DNA of 64,000 bases. Source: Nonomuraea wenchangensis (GTDB lineage Bacteria > Actinomycetota > Actinomycetes > Streptosporangiales > Streptosporangiaceae). Position numbers and translations under genes: made by a program. Where the stretch lies: contig NZ_FOHX01000012.1 in the NCBI RefSeq assembly GCF_900111685.1, positions 21,119-85,118 of the forward strand, given 5' to 3'. This document shows positions 24,695-33,300 of this stretch, piece by piece (position 1 is the stretch's first letter; the number at the start of each line of letters is the position of its first letter). Below the pieces are notes generated by a model. The model saw only the letters and a program-made list of their open reading frames with translations. It ran no database searches and was not told the DNA's origin.

Positions 24695-25036
24695 TCAGCG
24701 CTGCCACAGGCCGACCTGCAGGCCGTCCGGGTCCTTGAAGGTGGCCATCGTGCCGATGCCCGGGATCTCGTATGGCGGGGTGACGCGCTCGCCGCCCTGC
24801 GCCTCGATGGCCTTCAGGGTCGCCTCGGCGTCGTCGACGACGATGTACATGACCAGCGAGGCACTGTCGCCCTCGCCGATGCCGCCGGGGATGCCCTCTC
24901 CCGCTCCTGTGTCGACCATGCCGTAGTTCATCTGCGGGTCGACGTCGATCTTCCAGCCGAAGATCTCGGAGTAGAACGCGCGCGAGGTGGCGGCGTTCTT
25001 GGAGGTGAGGTCGAACCAGGCGATGGGCTTGCCCAT
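24695..25036 (-). CDS. VOC-superfamily (glyoxalase/bleomycin-resistance fold) protein
   Basis: 113 residues, one complete VOC unit of two beta-alpha-beta-beta-beta modules: AWFDLTSKNAATSRAFYSEI, FGWKIDVDP, ASLVMYIVVDDAEATLKAIE and TMATFKDPDGLQVGLWQ. The single domain would dimerise. ATG 25036 is preceded by AAGGAAT. Adjacent to an ArsR regulator, an arrangement common for stress-responsive VOC genes. Substrate unknown. It may be cotranscribed with the MFS exporter 118 nt upstream. Confidence 0.9.
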   Translation of the reverse strand: MGKPIAWFDLTSKNAATSRAFYSEIFGWKIDVDPQMNYGMVDTGAGEGIPGGIGEGDSASLVMYIVVDDAEATLKAIEAQGGERVTPPYEIPGIGTMATFKDPDGLQVGLWQR

Positions 25037-25154
25037 GGTGATTCCTTCCTGCGTGACGGGTTCTTCGGTGGATCCGGCCCGCGGGGGACCGGACGTCTCG
25101 CCGAGCGCCCCGGGAGCCGGGACGGGGGCGCGGCGGCTCCCGGGGGCGCTCCGG

Positions 25155-26597
25155 TCAGGAGGTCGCGCCGCCCGGCTGCATGTCGGGGGAGGCGGGCATG
25201 GCGTGCGGTGCGGGCTTGCGGATGACGGCCGCGGCCAGCACGCCGGCGAGGGTGAGGACGGCAAGCGCGATCGTGGCGGGGGTGAAGCCCGCCACGAAGG
25301 TCGCGTTGGATCCGTATCCGCCCTGCGCGGTGAAAATCGCCGCCACCATGGCCACGCCGAAGACGGCGCCGACCTGCCGGATCGTGTTGCTCACGCCAGC
25401 CGCCACACCGGCCTCCATGGGGCTGACCGAGCGCATGACGGCCGAGGCGACCGTGGGGAAGGCGATGGCGACGCCCACGCCCGCGGCGAGCAGCGGGGCG
25501 ATCATCGGACCGTAGCCGGTTCCGGCCGAGGCCATCAGCGCGATGGCGAGGAAGCCGCCGCCGTGCAGGAGCAGTCCGAGGATGACCAGCGGGCGCTCGC
25601 CCATGCTGTCGGCGAGCTTGCCCGCGATGGGCGAGATGAACAGCGCGAGCGCCACCCAGGGCAGCAGCCTGATGCCGACCCCGAGCGGGTCGTTGCCCTC
25701 CACGAGCTGGAGGTACTGGGCGAAGACGAAGCCGTTGCCGTACAGGGCGGCGGCGAGGACGAAGCCGGACAGGCAGCCGCCGGTGAAGCCGCGGTTGCGG
25801 AAGATGGCGAGCGGCATCATCGGACTGGAGGCTTTGGCCTGCCAGACGACGAAGAGGATCAGCGCGATGGCGCCGCCGATGAAGCCGGCGAGGATGGTGG
25901 GCGAGGTCCAGCCGGCCTCGCCGCCGCGGATGAGCGACTGGGCGACGCCGAAGACGCCGAGCGTGGCCAGCACCAGCCCGAGCAGGTCGATCGAGCGCCG
26001 CACACCGTGCGTCTCACTGATCTTCATCAGGCTCAGCACGATGAGGATCACGCCGACGGGGACGTTCAGCCAGAAGATCCACTGCCAGGCCAGGCCCTGG
26101 ATGACGAGGCCGCCCACGAGCGGTCCCGCGGCCACGGCCACACCGGAGATGGCGCCCCAGACGCCGAAGGCGGCGCCGCGCGCCTCGGGCGGGGTGGCGT
26201 CGGTGATGACGGCGAGAGCGAGCGCGATCGCGATGCCGCCGCCGATGCCCTGCAGCGATCGGGCGGCGATCAGAACGTCGATGGAGGTGCTGAGCGCGCA
26301 CAGCGCCGAGCTGAGGGTGAAGAGCCCGATGCCGATGACGAACAGCGTGCGCCGCCCGAACCGGTCGCCGAGCGCCGCGCCAGTGAGGATGAAGGCGGCG
26401 AAGCCCAGCTCGTAGGCGCTCACGGTCCAGCCGAGACCCGCCACACCGGCGGCGAGCTCCTCGTGGAGCGTCGGCAGGGCGGTCGTGACCACGAGCACGT
26501 CCAGGCCGACCATGAAGGAGGCGAAAGAGGCGAGGATCAGGGTCCAGCGTTGCCGTTCCGGCGAGAACCCCGAGGAAGAACTGTCATTGACCGTCAT
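25155..26597 (-). CDS. MFS transporter, DHA2 (EmrB/QacA) type
   Basis: 480 residues, 14 hydrophobic segments. Motifs: MVGLDVLVVTTALPTLHEEL, LGDRFGRRTLFVIG, ARSLQGIGGGIAIALALAVI, and GPLVGGLVIQGLAWQWIFWL, all typical of proton-driven multidrug exporters. The start at ATG 26597 (GGAG five nt upstream) is chosen because the promoter P2 at 26659-26695 lies downstream of the longer frame's start. It is preceded by a GACAG-TTGACG family promoter with a perfect 12-bp palindrome in the spacer. Substrate unknown. Confidence 0.9.
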   Translation of the reverse strand: MTVNDSSSSGFSPERQRWTLILASFASFMVGLDVLVVTTALPTLHEELAAGVAGLGWTVSAYELGFAAFILTGAALGDRFGRRTLFVIGIGLFTLSSALCALSTSIDVLIAARSLQGIGGGIAIALALAVITDATPPEARGAAFGVWGAISGVAVAAGPLVGGLVIQGLAWQWIFWLNVPVGVILIVLSLMKISETHGVRRSIDLLGLVLATLGVFGVAQSLIRGGEAGWTSPTILAGFIGGAIALILFVVWQAKASSPMMPLAIFRNRGFTGGCLSGFVLAAALYGNGFVFAQYLQLVEGNDPLGVGIRLLPWVALALFISPIAGKLADSMGERPLVILGLLLHGGGFLAIALMASAGTGYGPMIAPLLAAGVGVAIAFPTVASAVMRSVSPMEAGVAAGVSNTIRQVGAVFGVAMVAAIFTAQGGYGSNATFVAGFTPATIALAVLTLAGVLAAAVIRKPAPHAMPASPDMQPGGATS

Positions 26598-26658
26598 GGC
26601 GACTCCAGACCAGACAGATGGTGAGGACGGCAGCGCTCCGGGCCGCTGCGCGCTCCAA

Positions 26659-26697
26659 ACGTAAGCCAAAGCTTTCGAAAGCGTCAACTGTCATTTC
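26659..26697 (-). promoter_or_regulatory. GACAG-TTGACG family promoter P2
   Basis: Minus strand TGAAATGACAG then -35 TTGACG (26687-26682), 17-nt spacer, -10 TTACGT (26664-26659), 55 nt leader to the MFS ATG. The spacer starts with the perfect palindrome GCTTTCGAAAGC (26671-26682), a likely repressor site. Confidence 0.68.
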
Positions 26698-26709
26698 AGG
26701 GCGAGAGCA

Positions 26710-26730
26710 TTGACTATATATTTATAAAGT
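26710..26730 (+). promoter_or_regulatory. HxlR-type operator site F
   Basis: TTGACTATATATTTATAAAG T, the reverse complement of the consensus, 15 nt before the ATG of the LVIVD gene. TTGACT serves as -35 and TCCACT (26733-26738) as -10, which would put the transcription start at or next to the ATG at 26745 (leaderless or nearly so). Confidence 0.62.
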
Positions 26731-26744
26731 AATCCACTGGAGTC

Positions 26745-28115
26745 ATGTCGAGAAAACCCATCGCCCTGTCAGCCGCCGTACTCCTGGCACTGACCACCGC
26801 CATGGCGACCGCGCCGCCGGAGCCGCCCTCGATGAGCGCCAACATCCGCCACCTCGCGAACGTGCCCAAACAGCCGCCGTTCGACGGCATGTCCACTCCG
26901 ACCACCGACCTGGCCTTCACCGGCCGTCACGCGATCGCGGGCAACTTCGCCGGCTTCACCGTCTACGACATCGGCGACCCGCGCCGGCCGAAGACCGCGG
27001 CGCGGGTCCTGTGCCCGGGCGCGCAGAACGACGTGTCGGTCTCCGGCTCGCTGCTCTTCCTGTCGACCGACGAGCCGCGCAGCGACGACTCCTGCGCCAG
27101 CACGCCCTCCCCCGCCGGCGGATGGGAGGGCATCAAGATCTTCGACATGGGCGATCCCGCGAACCCGCGCTACGTGCGGTCGATCGCGACGCCCTGCGGC
27201 TCCCACACCAACACGCTCGTCCCCGGCAGGGGCCGCCATCGCGGCAGCGTCTTCCTCTACGTCTCCTCCTACCTGATCGGCCAGGAGACCAGCGGGTGTG
27301 CCGCGCCCCACGACAAGATCTCGATCATCGAGGTGCCGCTCGGCCGGCCGGAGCAGGCCGCGATCGTCGCCGAGCCCGTGCTCTTCCCCGACGGCGGCAA
27401 CCCGGGCGGCACCGGCAGCACCTGGTATCCCACCACGGGCTGCCACGACCTGACCGCCTACCCAGCCAAGAACCTCATGGCGGGCGCCTGCATGGGCGAC
27501 GGCCTGCTCATGGACATCGCCGACCCGCTCCGCCCGCGCGTCATCACCCGCGTCCAGGACACCGAGAACTTCGCCTTCTGGCACTCGGCCGTCTTCAACC
27601 AGCGCGGCGACACGGTGGTGTTCGGCGACGAGCTCGGCGGGGGCTTCGCCCCCACCTGCACCGCCGCGACGGGAGCCACCAGGGGCGCGAACGCGATCTA
27701 CTCGATCACGGGGTACGGCGACCAGCGCACGCTGGTCAAACGGGGCTACTACAAGCTTCCGCGCGAGCAGGGCCAGACCGAGAACTGCGTCGCACACTAC
27801 GGATCGACCATGCCCGTGCTCGGCCGGGACATCATGGTCCAGGCGTGGTACCAGGGCGGCGTGTCGGTGTGGGAGTTCACCGATCCGCGGCGGCCGCGCG
27901 AGATCGCCCACTTCGACCGCGGGCCGCTCTCCCCCACCCAGCTCATCCTCGGCGGCGCCTGGTCGGCCTACTACTACAACGGCTTCATCTACGTGGCCGA
28001 CACCCAGCTCGGGCTCGACGTCCTGGAGCTCAGGGACCCGCGCACCCGGAGCGCGGGGCTGACGCGCTATAGGGAATTCAACCCCCAGACCCAGCCCGCG
28101 GGCCTCTTCGGCTAA
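26745..28115 (+). CDS. Secreted LVIVD/beta-propeller repeat protein
   Basis: 456 residues. A signal peptide (MSRKPIALSAAVLLALTTAM) precedes a series of ~45-residue repeats of the type FTVYDIGDPRRPKTAARVL, IKIFDMGDPANPRYVRSIA, VSVWEFTDPRRPREIAHFD and LDVLELRDP, typical of LVIVD propellers. Eight cysteines suggest disulfides outside the cell; seven are TGC and one (27297-27299, in TSGCAAPHD) is TGT. The ATG is immediately downstream of operator F. Function unknown. Selenium-binding protein 1 homologues are also propellers, but I see no specific signature, so I do not call it that. Confidence 0.8.
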   Translation: MSRKPIALSAAVLLALTTAMATAPPEPPSMSANIRHLANVPKQPPFDGMSTPTTDLAFTGRHAIAGNFAGFTVYDIGDPRRPKTAARVLCPGAQNDVSVSGSLLFLSTDEPRSDDSCASTPSPAGGWEGIKIFDMGDPANPRYVRSIATPCGSHTNTLVPGRGRHRGSVFLYVSSYLIGQETSGCAAPHDKISIIEVPLGRPEQAAIVAEPVLFPDGGNPGGTGSTWYPTTGCHDLTAYPAKNLMAGACMGDGLLMDIADPLRPRVITRVQDTENFAFWHSAVFNQRGDTVVFGDELGGGFAPTCTAATGATRGANAIYSITGYGDQRTLVKRGYYKLPREQGQTENCVAHYGSTMPVLGRDIMVQAWYQGGVSVWEFTDPRRPREIAHFDRGPLSPTQLILGGAWSAYYYNGFIYVADTQLGLDVLELRDPRTRSAGLTRYREFNPQTQPAGLFG

Positions 28116-28272
28116 GGACCGCCCCGGCCCCCGCCACGTCTTGACGAGCTCGGCGACGTGCCGGGGGCCGGCGAGCGGCCGTGCGCCCCCGTCCAGGTGG
28201 ACTTCCCGGCCGCGCCCAGTCCCACGAGGACGACCAGGCACGGCGAGGGCAGTCTGACGGTCATGAAGCGGT

Positions 28273-29196
28273 CTACCACAGGGTCGGATACCAGATCACG
28301 CCCGTCCTGGCCAACAGTCGGACGTCCCAGTAGAGGAAGGTGAAGACCCCGGCGACCAGGAAGGCCGAGGCGGTCAGCAGCGCGGCGCGTCCCGGCTCGG
28401 CCGCCAGCCAGCGCCGCACCCGGCTGCCCAGCACCGCCGTCAGCACCAGGAAGATCAGCGAGAGCACCACGATGTTCCCGAGCGACTGCAGCACGAAGGC
28501 CACCGCCCCGTACATCGGGTGGCCGTTGTCAGCGACGTCGCGGAAGAGCTGCCGGTAGAGGCCGAAGGGACGGCCGACCAGGAAGGCGCCGATGATCACC
28601 CCCATGAAGGCGGTGCGCGCGTACGGGAAGCGCCGCTCGGCCGCCTCCAGCGGGTCCTTGACGATGCCGAGCGCCGCCAGCCCGAGGTAGATCAGCACGA
28701 GCCCGATGATCCCGAACACCACCATCGACTGCACGAGACGCGGGGACAGGGCGCCCGCGGCGGCGCTTGCCGTCGAGTACTGGGGCATGTTCGTGCCGAA
28801 CAGCGCGACGATCACGCCGTAGAGCGCCGACACCACGGCCATCCCGGCGACCAGCCACGCGAGCGGCGGCAGCGCCAGCATGAGCCTGCTCCTGAGCGGC
28901 CGCGGCTCGCCGAGCAGCGGGGCGACCGCGCCGAGCGCGGCGATGTTGCAGGCGGTGAACGTGCCGCCCAGGCCGCTGGCGAAGGCGAACAGCACGCCCG
29001 CGAGCGGCCCGGCGATGGCGGCCTTCGGGTCGTGCCCGATCACGGCTCCTGTGACGCTGTCGCCGATGACCTTGTCGACGAAGGGCGCCGACCAGATCAC
29101 CGTCAACGCGAATCCGGCGAGCGCGCTGAAGACCAGGACCCGCCTGCCACGTGCGGTACGGCCTGGCGCGATGGGAGGTGCGTGGAGGTCGGTCAC
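28273..29196 (-). CDS. Multi-pass membrane protein at the end of the enediyne operon
   Basis: 307 residues with about seven to eight membrane segments. Notable parts are FASGLGGTFTACNIAALGAV, which resembles the glycine/cysteine-containing first helix of CcdA/DsbD-type thiol transporters, FGTNMPQYST and RRFPYARTAFMGVIIGAFL. It overlaps the F420-type reductase gene by ATGA and so belongs to the enediyne transcription unit. It could move electrons or small molecules across the membrane (inference). I recognise no enediyne-specific family. Confidence 0.7.
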   Translation of the reverse strand: MTDLHAPPIAPGRTARGRRVLVFSALAGFALTVIWSAPFVDKVIGDSVTGAVIGHDPKAAIAGPLAGVLFAFASGLGGTFTACNIAALGAVAPLLGEPRPLRSRLMLALPPLAWLVAGMAVVSALYGVIVALFGTNMPQYSTASAAAGALSPRLVQSMVVFGIIGLVLIYLGLAALGIVKDPLEAAERRFPYARTAFMGVIIGAFLVGRPFGLYRQLFRDVADNGHPMYGAVAFVLQSLGNIVVLSLIFLVLTAVLGSRVRRWLAAEPGRAALLTASAFLVAGVFTFLYWDVRLLARTGVIWYPTLW

Positions 29197-29858
29197 CGTC
29201 TCACTCCTGTCTGATCACTCGCGGTCATGTCGGCGCGGAGGAGGCGGAACCCCACCGCGTCGCCCAGCCCTTCCTGCTCGGCCAGCGTGCGCAGCAGTGC
29301 GGCCAGGCCTTCGATCCACTTGCTGGTGTGCAGCGGTCCGGCGTCGGCGACGTCGAATCCGAGGCGTTCGAGGAGGTAGGAGACGCATTGCTTGGCCGCG
29401 GGGTCGTTCCCGGCGATGGGGACGGTCGGCGCCGGGGCTCCGTGAGCGACCGCGCGCAGGCGTCTGGCGGACACGCAGTTGAGCGCCTTGACGACGGGAC
29501 TGCGGGGGAACAGCTCGGCGACCAGTTCCCCCGCCGAGCCGTACTCCGGGTCGCGCAGGTCGGCGGGCTCGGGGTTGGACAGGTCGACGACGACGGTGCC
29601 TTCGAGAGGACCGCGCAGGAGCGGCGCCACCTCGCGGCGGCTGACCGGCAGCCTGGTCGCGAGGAAGACGATCGCGCTGTCGCGGGCCAGGACCTCGGGC
29701 GGGACGGCGTGCGCGCCGGGCAGCGTCGCGGCGAGCGCGGCAGCCGTGCGCCCGCGCCCTCCCGCGAGCAGGACCCGCTGCCCGCCGAGAATGAGCGCCT
29801 CGGCGAGCGCCGACCCCATGGAGCCGCAGCCCACCACACCCACGGCGAAGCGTCCCAT
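29193..29858 (-). CDS. NADPH-dependent F420 reductase-like protein
   Basis: 221 residues. N-terminal Rossmann motif VGVVGCGSMGSALAEALILG (GxGxxG variant), then VVDLSNPEPADLRDP and VKALNCVSARRLR, characteristic of the F420:NADP oxidoreductase/ProC_N group. The usual role is hydride exchange between NADPH and F420, or NADP-dependent reduction of another substrate. It starts one nt after the tebC stop and overlaps the next gene, so it is part of the warhead operon. I know of no such enzyme in the minimal cassette, so it may be a tailoring or cofactor-supply enzyme. Confidence 0.8.
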   Translation of the reverse strand: MGRFAVGVVGCGSMGSALAEALILGGQRVLLAGGRGRTAAALAATLPGAHAVPPEVLARDSAIVFLATRLPVSRREVAPLLRGPLEGTVVVDLSNPEPADLRDPEYGSAGELVAELFPRSPVVKALNCVSARRLRAVAHGAPAPTVPIAGNDPAAKQCVSYLLERLGFDVADAGPLHTSKWIEGLAALLRTLAEQEGLGDAVGFRLLRADMTASDQTGVRR

Positions 29859-29859
29859 G

Positions 29860-30300
29860 TCAGCGCCGGCCTGGATGGACGGCGTAGGCGTCGAGCGCCC
29901 TGAGCAGGTCGTCCGGCACGTCGACGGAGACCAGTTCGCCGTCGACCCGCTTCATGCAGGCGACCGTCTGCGCGCCGCGGGCGACGAGCTGGCCCGGCCC
30001 GGTGTTGAGCCGCACGTAGTCGAAGCCCATCGCGATCCGGTTGAACTCGACGCCGCGCAGGCTCATCCTGACCGACACGCGGTCGAAGGCCACCAGTTCG
30101 GCGAAGAACTCGCACGAGCACGACACCGTCACCAGCGCGAGGTCGGCGGCCAGTCGCTCGATGACGCCCGGCGCGTGCTCGGCCAGGAAGCGCTCACGGC
30201 ACGCGCCCTGCCAGATCAGGTAGTTGGCGAAGTACACATTGCCGACGAGATTCGTGTCGACGAAAGTCACCGTGTGCTCGTAGGCGAAGGTCCGCCTCAT
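29860..30300 (-). CDS. Enediyne-type hot-dog thioesterase (TebC/E10)
   Basis: 146 residues, 4HBT hot-dog fold. FAYEHTVTFVDTNLVGNVYF and ANYLIWQGACRERFLAEHAP match the enediyne thioesterase family (CalE7/DynE7/SgcE10), which releases the polyene from the enediyne PKS. Lacks the catalytic Asp of ordinary 4HBT enzymes in favour of the N-L-V-G-N-V segment typical for this family. Start ATG overlaps the pksE stop by ATGA. In the right position directly after pksE. Confidence 0.92.
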   Translation of the reverse strand: MRRTFAYEHTVTFVDTNLVGNVYFANYLIWQGACRERFLAEHAPGVIERLAADLALVTVSCSCEFFAELVAFDRVSVRMSLRGVEFNRIAMGFDYVRLNTGPGQLVARGAQTVACMKRVDGELVSVDVPDDLLRALDAYAVHPGRR

Positions 30301-33300
30301 GATCCTCCCTTCACCATGACGGAGACGGCGATCGGCCTGGATTCCCCTTCGACCTGCAGGACGCTGCAGGCGAGCTGCGTGAACCCGCTTCTGAGGAGCA
30401 GCCAGCCCTGTTCGTAGGCGCCCTGGACGGTCAGCGGGGCCTGCGACAGGGCGTGGCCGTGCTTGGACAGGCATTCCCTGACCGTCCAGAGGCGGGCGGC
30501 GGTGTGCTCGGACGGCTCGCCGGTCAGCTCGGCGATCTGCCTGGCCGCCGCGAGCGCCTGCGGATGGATCTCGATGCCGGGCTCCACCCACTCCCAGTCG
30601 CAGGCGAGGGCGGCGGGGCCGGTAACGCGCAGGACCCACCGGTCGAGGTGGCTCCGCCGTACGCCCCGGTCGGTCTCGGAGCCTCGGCCCGCGGTGCGGC
30701 CACCGGTCTTGGGGGTGACGCCGACCTGCACGGGGCTGTCCGGCAGCAGCGCCTCGATGCTGCGCTGCAGGTAGGGCCCGACGAGGACGGCGGGCCACGC
30801 GGGCGGCTCCAGTGGCCCGATGTCGCGCAGGCACAGGCCGCGCCAGCTCATCACCGGCCATCCGCGCCGGTCGCGGACGATCACGTCGTAGACATGGTCG
30901 GTGCCGCGCCTGTGCCGTTCGGCCGCGGAGAGCACGAGCTCGGGTGTCTCGGCGGAGGAGTGCAGGGCGAACGCCTCGCAGGCCACCGGGAGCAGCCGCC
31001 GGTTGGGGACGCATGCCTGCAGGACGTGGATGGCCGCGTCGTTGACGGTGGGGTCGCCGAGCACGAGCCGTTCGGCGGGGTCCCATCGCCGGTCGGCGTC
31101 GAGGACGGCGACGCACGCCGTGGCCTCCAAGTGCTCGTAGTGCCGCAGGCGCTGGAACAGCGGCCCGTGGAAGAAGGTCGGGCCGTAGAGCTGCCGTCCC
31201 CTGTGCAGGGGCTGTTCGGCCCTCGGCCCGCTCGGAACGGTGAGGCCGGGGCCGCCCGGGGTGCGCATGACCCGCGCCGAGAAGTGGTCGACCGCATATC
31301 CGGTCTCGTCACTGCGGACGACCACCTCGACGGCGTCCTCTCCCCGGGCCAGGGCGCAGACGCGCAGGGTCCGCCCCTCCTCGGGCACGATCACGGGGCG
31401 GTCGAAGGCGCAGTCGGCGAGATGGGCGGGGCGCTCGCCGGTGAGCAGTTCGGCCGTGCGCGCCATCAGTTCCATCGCGACGACGGCGGGCAGGACGCGC
31501 AGCCCGTCGATCAGGTGGTCGGCCAGGTAGCCGTCGCGGACCGGGTCGAGGTCGACCTCCGCGACGGCCTCGACGCCGGGGACGAAGACCGGGATCCTGG
31601 CGAAACCCGACTCCGGTCCGGGCCCCGGGGCCGACTGGAGCTGAGGCAGCCGGCCGGTGGCCAGCACGTTCCAGGTGCCGGGCGGTCCGCTGAGTGCCTC
31701 GTGGAGCAGGTCGAGGCCGCGCTCGACGGGGAGCGGCACGACGCCGGCGCGCATGAGGCCGTCGAGCACGTCGAGCCGCTCGCCCATGCCCGCGCCGGAC
31801 CAGGCGGTCCAGTCGATGTTGCGCACCACGCAGCCGGGGAGCCGGGCGGCCAGCACGCGGGCGAGCTCGCGCAGGCGGCCGTTGGCGAGCGCGTAGTGGG
31901 CCTCGCCCGGAAGGCCGAACCGGCCGATCACCGACCCGTAAGTCACCAGCACGCGCAGGCAGCCGAGGTCGAGGAGGTCGAGCAGGTGACGCAGGGCCTC
32001 GTGTTTGGGCGCGCTGTGCCGGGCGTAGTCGTCGTCGCCCAGGTCGAGGAAGCGCCGCGGCTCGTTGATCCCGCTGCTGTGCACGACGACGGTGACCGGT
32101 CCCGAGACGGCGGTCGCCCGTGCCAGCGCCGCGCGCAGGGCCGCGCGGTCGGTGACGTCGGCGCGGGCGTAGGCGTGCCGTACCCCGTCGAGCGCCGCCA
32201 GGTTGGCGGCGAGCTCCTCGTCGGCGGCGGGGTCGCTCCTGCCGAGCAGCACGAGGAAGGCTCCGGTGGCGCGGCCGAGTGACAGGGCGGTCTGAAAGCC
32301 GATGCCCTTGCCACCGCCGGTGACGAGGACGACGTCGTCGGGCCCGATCGGCGAGCCGGCGGCGGGGGTGGGCAAGGGCTCGTAGGAGACGTCGTTCACC
32401 TCGCCGGTGGCGACCACGAGTTCGCTGAAGCCCGAGGCGGGGCGGCGCAGGAGCCCCCGTACGGCAGGCGCCGCGCCGGCCCCGGAGACGCCGATCCAGC
32501 GCATGGCCTGCCCCGGATGCTCCTGGCAGATGCCGGCGAGGAAGCCGGAGGCGGTGTCACCGTGGTCGACAACGGTGAGTGGACGGTGCAGATCCACGGC
32601 GCTCCGCGCGGCGGCGACGAGCCCAGCGACGGCGTCGTCGTCCGGGTCCTCGGGCAGGAAGTACAGCTCGGCCTCGGCCTCGGCCTCGCCCAGGTGGAGC
32701 GACGGCTCGATCTCCGCGCGCAGCGGGCCGCCGCCGCCGACCCGCCAGGTGAGGTCGACGGTCTCGCCCGCCACGGCGGCAGGGCTGAGCCGCCTGCGCA
32801 GCAGCCGGTGCCAGGGGGCGACGCCGGGGAAGCCCGCGTCGGCGTCGGCGTCCGCCTCGGGCAGCGCCTCGATGTAGGCGATGAGGTCCGTGACCGTCAC
32901 GTCGGCCAGGACGAGCGGCTCGACCGGGACGGCCCGCCCGCACGAGGCGGCGGCCTGCGCGGCGAGCTGAACCACCCGCAGCGAGTTGAGGTGCAGGTCG
33001 CTCAGCAGCCGGTCGCCGTCGTCGATTGCCTCGGCCGGGAGTTCCAATGCGACCGCGACGAGATCTCGTACTGCGGACGCCGGATCCCCATGGGTCACGG
33101 CGATTTGGGACTCCTCCTCGGGAAGCTGCCGCGGTACGGCGGGCAGCACCGGCGCCTGCTCGCACGGGCTCTCCAGGAAGACCCGCTCGCGCTGGAGGTC
33201 GAAGGGACGATGGAAGCGGCCTTCGAACAGCGGGCGCAGGTCGGTGGCGGCACCGAGCGCGTGCAGGGCGGCGGCCACTCCGCACAACGGCACGTCCGAC

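Noticed and set aside
27297..27360. SECIS-like hairpin after the TGT of the LVIVD gene
   Set aside because: Only a short CTCGAT/ATCGAG pairing with a tiny loop is present; too weak to call.
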